The position numbers were made by a program, and so were the translations under genes. Shown here one piece after another: positions 61,337-64,000 of a stretch of 64,000 bases of DNA. The stretch comes from Lachnospiraceae bacterium UBA7160 (GTDB taxonomy: Bacteria > Bacillota > Clostridia > Lachnospirales > Lachnospiraceae), in assembly GCA_002491565.1 (NCBI GenBank), contig DKWE01000001.1, forward strand, positions 9,264 to 73,263. Reading direction: 5' to 3'. The notes beneath the pieces are model-generated. The model was not told where the DNA came from, ran no database searches, and worked only from the letters and a program-made list of their open reading frames with translations. Numbering within the stretch: the first letter of the stretch is position 1; each line of letters begins with the position of its first letter.

Positions 61337-62533
61337 CTACCGCTCGTCCACCACCTGAAAGATATAGAACTTCAGATAGTAGGACTCGTCCGCCGCCCAC
61401 AGAATCGGGTGGTCCGGGGACTGGGTGCGGAATTCGACCTGCCTGAGGCGCTTGTGCGCGCTGTGCGCGGCCTGGGCGATGGTCTGGGTAAAGAGTTCGT
61501 ACGTCATAAAGTGTGAGCAGGAACAGGTGGCAAGATAACCTCCATCCTTTACCAGCTTCATGCCGCGCAGATTGATCTCACGGTATCCTTTGATGGCATT
61601 TTTTACGGAGCTGCGGGTCTTGGCAAAAGCAGGCGGATCAAGGATAACAAGATCATACCGCTCCCCCTGCGCTTCCAGCGAAGGCAACAGATCAAAAACA
61701 TCTGCACAGAGAAAATGCACACGGTCCTCCAGCCCGTTCAGCCGCGCATTCACCTCCGCCTGGTCGACGCCAAGCTGAGAAGCATCGACACCGAGCACGC
61801 TCGCCGCTCCGGCTGCGCCTGCATTTAATGCGAAGCTTCCGGTATGCGTGAAGCAGTCCAGCACCCGTGCACCGGGACAGAGGCGGCGGATCGACTGGCG
61901 ATTGTATTTCTGATCCAGGAAGAACCCTGTCTTCTGGCCATCCCTGACATCCACCTGATAGCGCACGCCATTCTCCGTGATCTCCACCAGCGTGTCAAAC
62001 TCCGGCCCAAGAAATCCCTTGGTGCGCTGCATTCCCTCCTGCTCCCGCACCTTCGCGTCGCTACGCTCGTACACGCCGCGAATTACAATGCCGTCAACTG
62101 CCAGCACATCCTTGAGCAGTTCCAGGATCGTCCCCTTCAGCCGGTCAATCCCAAGCGCAAGGGACTGCACGACCAGGACATCTGAAAACTTATCCACCAC
62201 CAGTCCCGGCAGAAAATCAGCCTCGCCAAAGATCACGCGGCAGCTTTCTGTATCCACGGTCTTCTTCCGGTAATCCCACGCGTTCTGCACCCGCATTCTC
62301 AGAAACTCCCGGTCAATCTCCTGTTCGATCTGCCGCGTCAGCATGCGAACGCGGATTTTCGAATGGCGGTTGATAAACCCGCGCCCTAATGGATATCCGT
62401 CGAAATCATGCACCAGCACGATATCTCCATCCGCAAAGCTTCCGGTCACGGAAGCGATCTCATTATCATAAATCCAGGCCCCGCCTGCCTTCAGCGTGCG
62501 GCCCTCCCCCTTTTTCAAAGCTACGACTGCCAT
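61337..62533 (-). CDS. Class I SAM-dependent rRNA methyltransferase (RlmI-like)
   Basis: This 398-residue enzyme methylates a cytosine (m5C) in large-subunit rRNA in characterised members. It has an N-terminal PUA-like RNA-binding domain (residues 1-75), then the Rossmann methyltransferase domain with VLDCFTHTGSFALNAGAAGA (SAM motif I) and LVILDPPAFAKTRSSV (motif IV). AGGAG lies 7 bases before the ATG. The last codons and stop (61337-61369) are the right copy of the 32-bp duplication, so the gene remains intact after integration. Confidence 0.9.
   Translation of the reverse strand: MAVVALKKGEGRTLKAGGAWIYDNEIASVTGSFADGDIVLVHDFDGYPLGRGFINRHSKIRVRMLTRQIEQEIDREFLRMRVQNAWDYRKKTVDTESCRVIFGEADFLPGLVVDKFSDVLVVQSLALGIDRLKGTILELLKDVLAVDGIVIRGVYERSDAKVREQEGMQRTKGFLGPEFDTLVEITENGVRYQVDVRDGQKTGFFLDQKYNRQSIRRLCPGARVLDCFTHTGSFALNAGAAGAASVLGVDASQLGVDQAEVNARLNGLEDRVHFLCADVFDLLPSLEAQGERYDLVILDPPAFAKTRSSVKNAIKGYREINLRGMKLVKDGGYLATCSCSHFMTYELFTQTIAQAAHSAHKRLRQVEFRTQSPDHPILWAADESYYLKFYIFQVVDER
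61338..61369. repeat. 32-bp direct repeat, gene-proximal copy (att-like)
   Basis: Identical to 60043-60074; lies at the 3' end of the methyltransferase gene and includes its last codons. Confidence 0.88.
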
Positions 62534-62580
62534 CTTCCTGCTCCTTCCATCTTATCCAAAAATGAGCAAATACAAATATT

Positions 62581-62603
62581 GCATAATAAATTCTGTATTA
62601 TGC
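62581..62603. promoter_or_regulatory. Palindrome upstream of the methyltransferase gene
   Basis: Perfect arms GCATAATA (62581-62588) and TATTATGC (62596-62603), about 50 bp before the methyltransferase start, in the promoter region of that gene. Could be an operator or a small hairpin. Confidence 0.35.
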
Positions 62604-62724
62604 GGACAATATTACAGGATTTCATAGAAAAATTGGTGCTACAAAAACATTTTGTGCGGTTCCCCGCTATTGCAGAGTCCATCGGCACTTCCTTCCTCTA
62701 CTATCGCGCAAACATTCACCGTCA

Positions 62725-63741
62725 CTACTGCAATTCCTGCGGGTACACAAGCCCCCACTCCTTCCGGAGCTGGTCACACTGCCGCAGAACGGCGAGACTG
62801 TCCTCCCACGGTACGACCGGTGACTCCACCAGCCCCCTGCGCAGACAGTCATTTACATGAGCAACTTCATACTGGTAGCCCTCATCCTCAACGCCTGCGA
62901 GCTTCTGTGGCACCGGCTCCTCCAGATCCATTGCCTGATCTCCAATCACAACGTGCGCGCGCGTCGGCTTCCAGAAAACCGGCACCACAATATGCCCTTT
63001 CGTGCCATAAATATAGGCCGTATCCTGCATAGTTGTCCGAACTGCACTGCTCATCATTGCAAGCTCTCCCGCATCATACTGCGCAAGATACACCGCCTGC
63101 TCATCCAGCTTCAGATGCAGCTCATCTGTATCCATCGACGCAAGACCCGTCAGACGCACCGGATTCTTTTTCAGAATTTTCTGTGCAAAATGCAGGTTAT
63201 ACACCCCTGTATCGAGCAGCCCGCCGCCTGCCTTCTGCAGATCCAATACGCGCGAGGACGGGTCTTCCGTCCGATAGGAAAAATTCGAGCAGATCATCCG
63301 CACCTCTCCGATGCCACTCTCTCCATAATAAGACTCCAGACGCCCAAGCAGTGGAAAGAACTTTGTCCAAACAGCCTCCATCAAAAACACCTGCTGTTCC
63401 TTCGCGCACGCGATCATTTCTTCAAACTCCGCTGCGTTAATGCCGGCTGGCTTCTCTACAAGGACTGCCTTCCCCGCCCGCATCGCCGCCAGCGCCAGTT
63501 CCTTGTGCGCGGGATGCGGCACCGGAATATAGACCACATCAATATCGTCCATCCCAAGCAGTTCCTCATAAGAGACTGCCTGCGGAATCTGAAACTCCTC
63601 CGCTGCCCGTTCGGCGGTCCTGCGTGTCCGCGAGGCAACCGCTGCAATTTCCATGCCCTCTACCTGACGCGCCCCCTTCATCCAGCGCTTCAAAATCGCC
63701 CCTGCCCCCAGCAGGCCCCAGCGTATCACTTTCTCTTCCAT
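62725..63741 (-). CDS. Gfo/Idh/MocA-family oxidoreductase
   Basis: This NAD(P)-dependent sugar-type dehydrogenase has the Rossmann motif IRWGLLGAGAILKR near the N terminus and the signature EKPAGINAAEFEEM, with a C-terminal alpha/beta substrate domain. Length from the ATG at 63741 (GGAGG 6 bases upstream) is 338 residues, typical. It probably oxidises or epimerises a polyol or sugar, but the substrate cannot be read from sequence. It lies downstream of a tRNA gene on the same strand. Confidence 0.88.
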   Translation of the reverse strand: MEEKVIRWGLLGAGAILKRWMKGARQVEGMEIAAVASRTRRTAERAAEEFQIPQAVSYEELLGMDDIDVVYIPVPHPAHKELALAAMRAGKAVLVEKPAGINAAEFEEMIACAKEQQVFLMEAVWTKFFPLLGRLESYYGESGIGEVRMICSNFSYRTEDPSSRVLDLQKAGGGLLDTGVYNLHFAQKILKKNPVRLTGLASMDTDELHLKLDEQAVYLAQYDAGELAMMSSAVRTTMQDTAYIYGTKGHIVVPVFWKPTRAHVVIGDQAMDLEEPVPQKLAGVEDEGYQYEVAHVNDCLRRGLVESPVVPWEDSLAVLRQCDQLRKEWGLVYPQELQ

Positions 63742-63934
63742 TCTATTCCTCCATGATTCTAATCCGGATAAACCGGAAGCAAAAATTTGTGCCATTTTGC
63801 GCAAGATTTCGTTTGTAAGTGCCGAACAAAATTCCCGGTCAAGTCTATTCAAAAAGTGTATTGAAAACATTTCTCAAGGGCAAAAAAAAGCACCGCCCCC
63901 ACAGGTCTAACCCTTGCAAAAGCGATACTTTCCA

Positions 63935-64000
63935 TGCGCGATCAGGGGCTCGAACCCTGGACACCCTGATTAAGAGTCAGGTGCTCTACCAACTGAGCTA
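63935..64000 (-). tRNA. tRNA-Lys (anticodon CTT), 5' seven bases outside window
   Basis: The minus strand reads TAGCTCAGTTGGTAGAGCA (D arm), an anticodon stem-loop CCTGA-CTCTTAA-TCAGG with anticodon CTT, the T arm CAGGG-TTCGAGC-CCCTG, the 3' acceptor strand ATCGCGC and discriminator A. CCA is not encoded. The window ends at position 8 of the tRNA. A T-run at 63886-63893 may end its transcript. Confidence 0.92.

Overview
The window looks like chromosome of a spore-forming, moderately GC-rich member of the Clostridia, most likely Lachnospiraceae. The grounds are the spore genes spoVAA, spoVAB and spmB, a T-box leader in front of pheST, the sua5-ywlE-rpiB-upp order, LplABC-type sugar transporters run by YesMN-like or LacI regulators, many strong GGAGG ribosome sites, and consensus TTGACA/TATAAT promoters. 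No prophage or ICE is complete here and no CRISPR array is seen. The family assignment is inference; no 16S gene is present.

Layout. 1-822: end of an ABC exporter. 830-2578: an AbiEi/AbiEii toxin-antitoxin pair bracketed by 56-bp direct repeats that are copies of one terminator. 2581-4655: a CMD-cupin fusion protein and a ferredoxin-type aldo/keto reductase. 5014-6280: a tiny membrane ORF, spoVAA and spoVAB behind a probable sigma-G promoter. 6468-18057: mostly minus-strand housekeeping genes (galactokinase, diguanylate cyclase, DUF362 ferredoxin, SsuBC-like ABC pair, M18 aminopeptidase, MATE pump, metG). 18279-20381: a DUF885 protein with a repeat insertion. 20788-29724: a two-component system divergent from an ABC transporter and a GH31 glycosidase. 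30174-34925: pheT, pheS, T-box and DegV. 35354-41385: DUF1622 protein, spmB and a 1532-residue surface adhesin. 41620-45853: upp, rpiB, a ywlE-like pseudophosphatase, sua5 and an S1-domain protein. 46006-56233: a LacI/AraC-associated cluster of MFS carrier, ABC importer and two beta-lactamase-fold hydrolases. 56446-59983: a heterodimeric ABC exporter. 60043-61369: a mobile-element scar carrying an Uma2 gene inside a 32-bp duplication of the adjacent rRNA methyltransferase gene. 61337-64000: that methyltransferase, a Gfo/Idh/MocA oxidoreductase and a truncated tRNA-Lys.

How the genes work together. The HK/RR pair should control the divergent permeases, binding protein and GH31 enzyme, which form one oligosaccharide-uptake unit with CGAAAAGT-type repeats upstream. 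The LacI regulator has two identical 20-bp operators, at its own promoter and in front of the MFS gene that leads the second transport and hydrolase cluster. The AbiE and Uma2 modules share a design: each is a small minus-strand cargo bracketed by a duplication of the 3' end or terminator of a resident gene, with no intact recombinase. Three families of dispersed intergenic palindromes punctuate the region. The least conventional items are the cysteine-rich linker in MetG, the triple loss of catalytic residues in the YwlE-like protein, the duplication-flanked cargo modules, and the LacI-controlled MFS/ABC/serine-hydrolase cluster.
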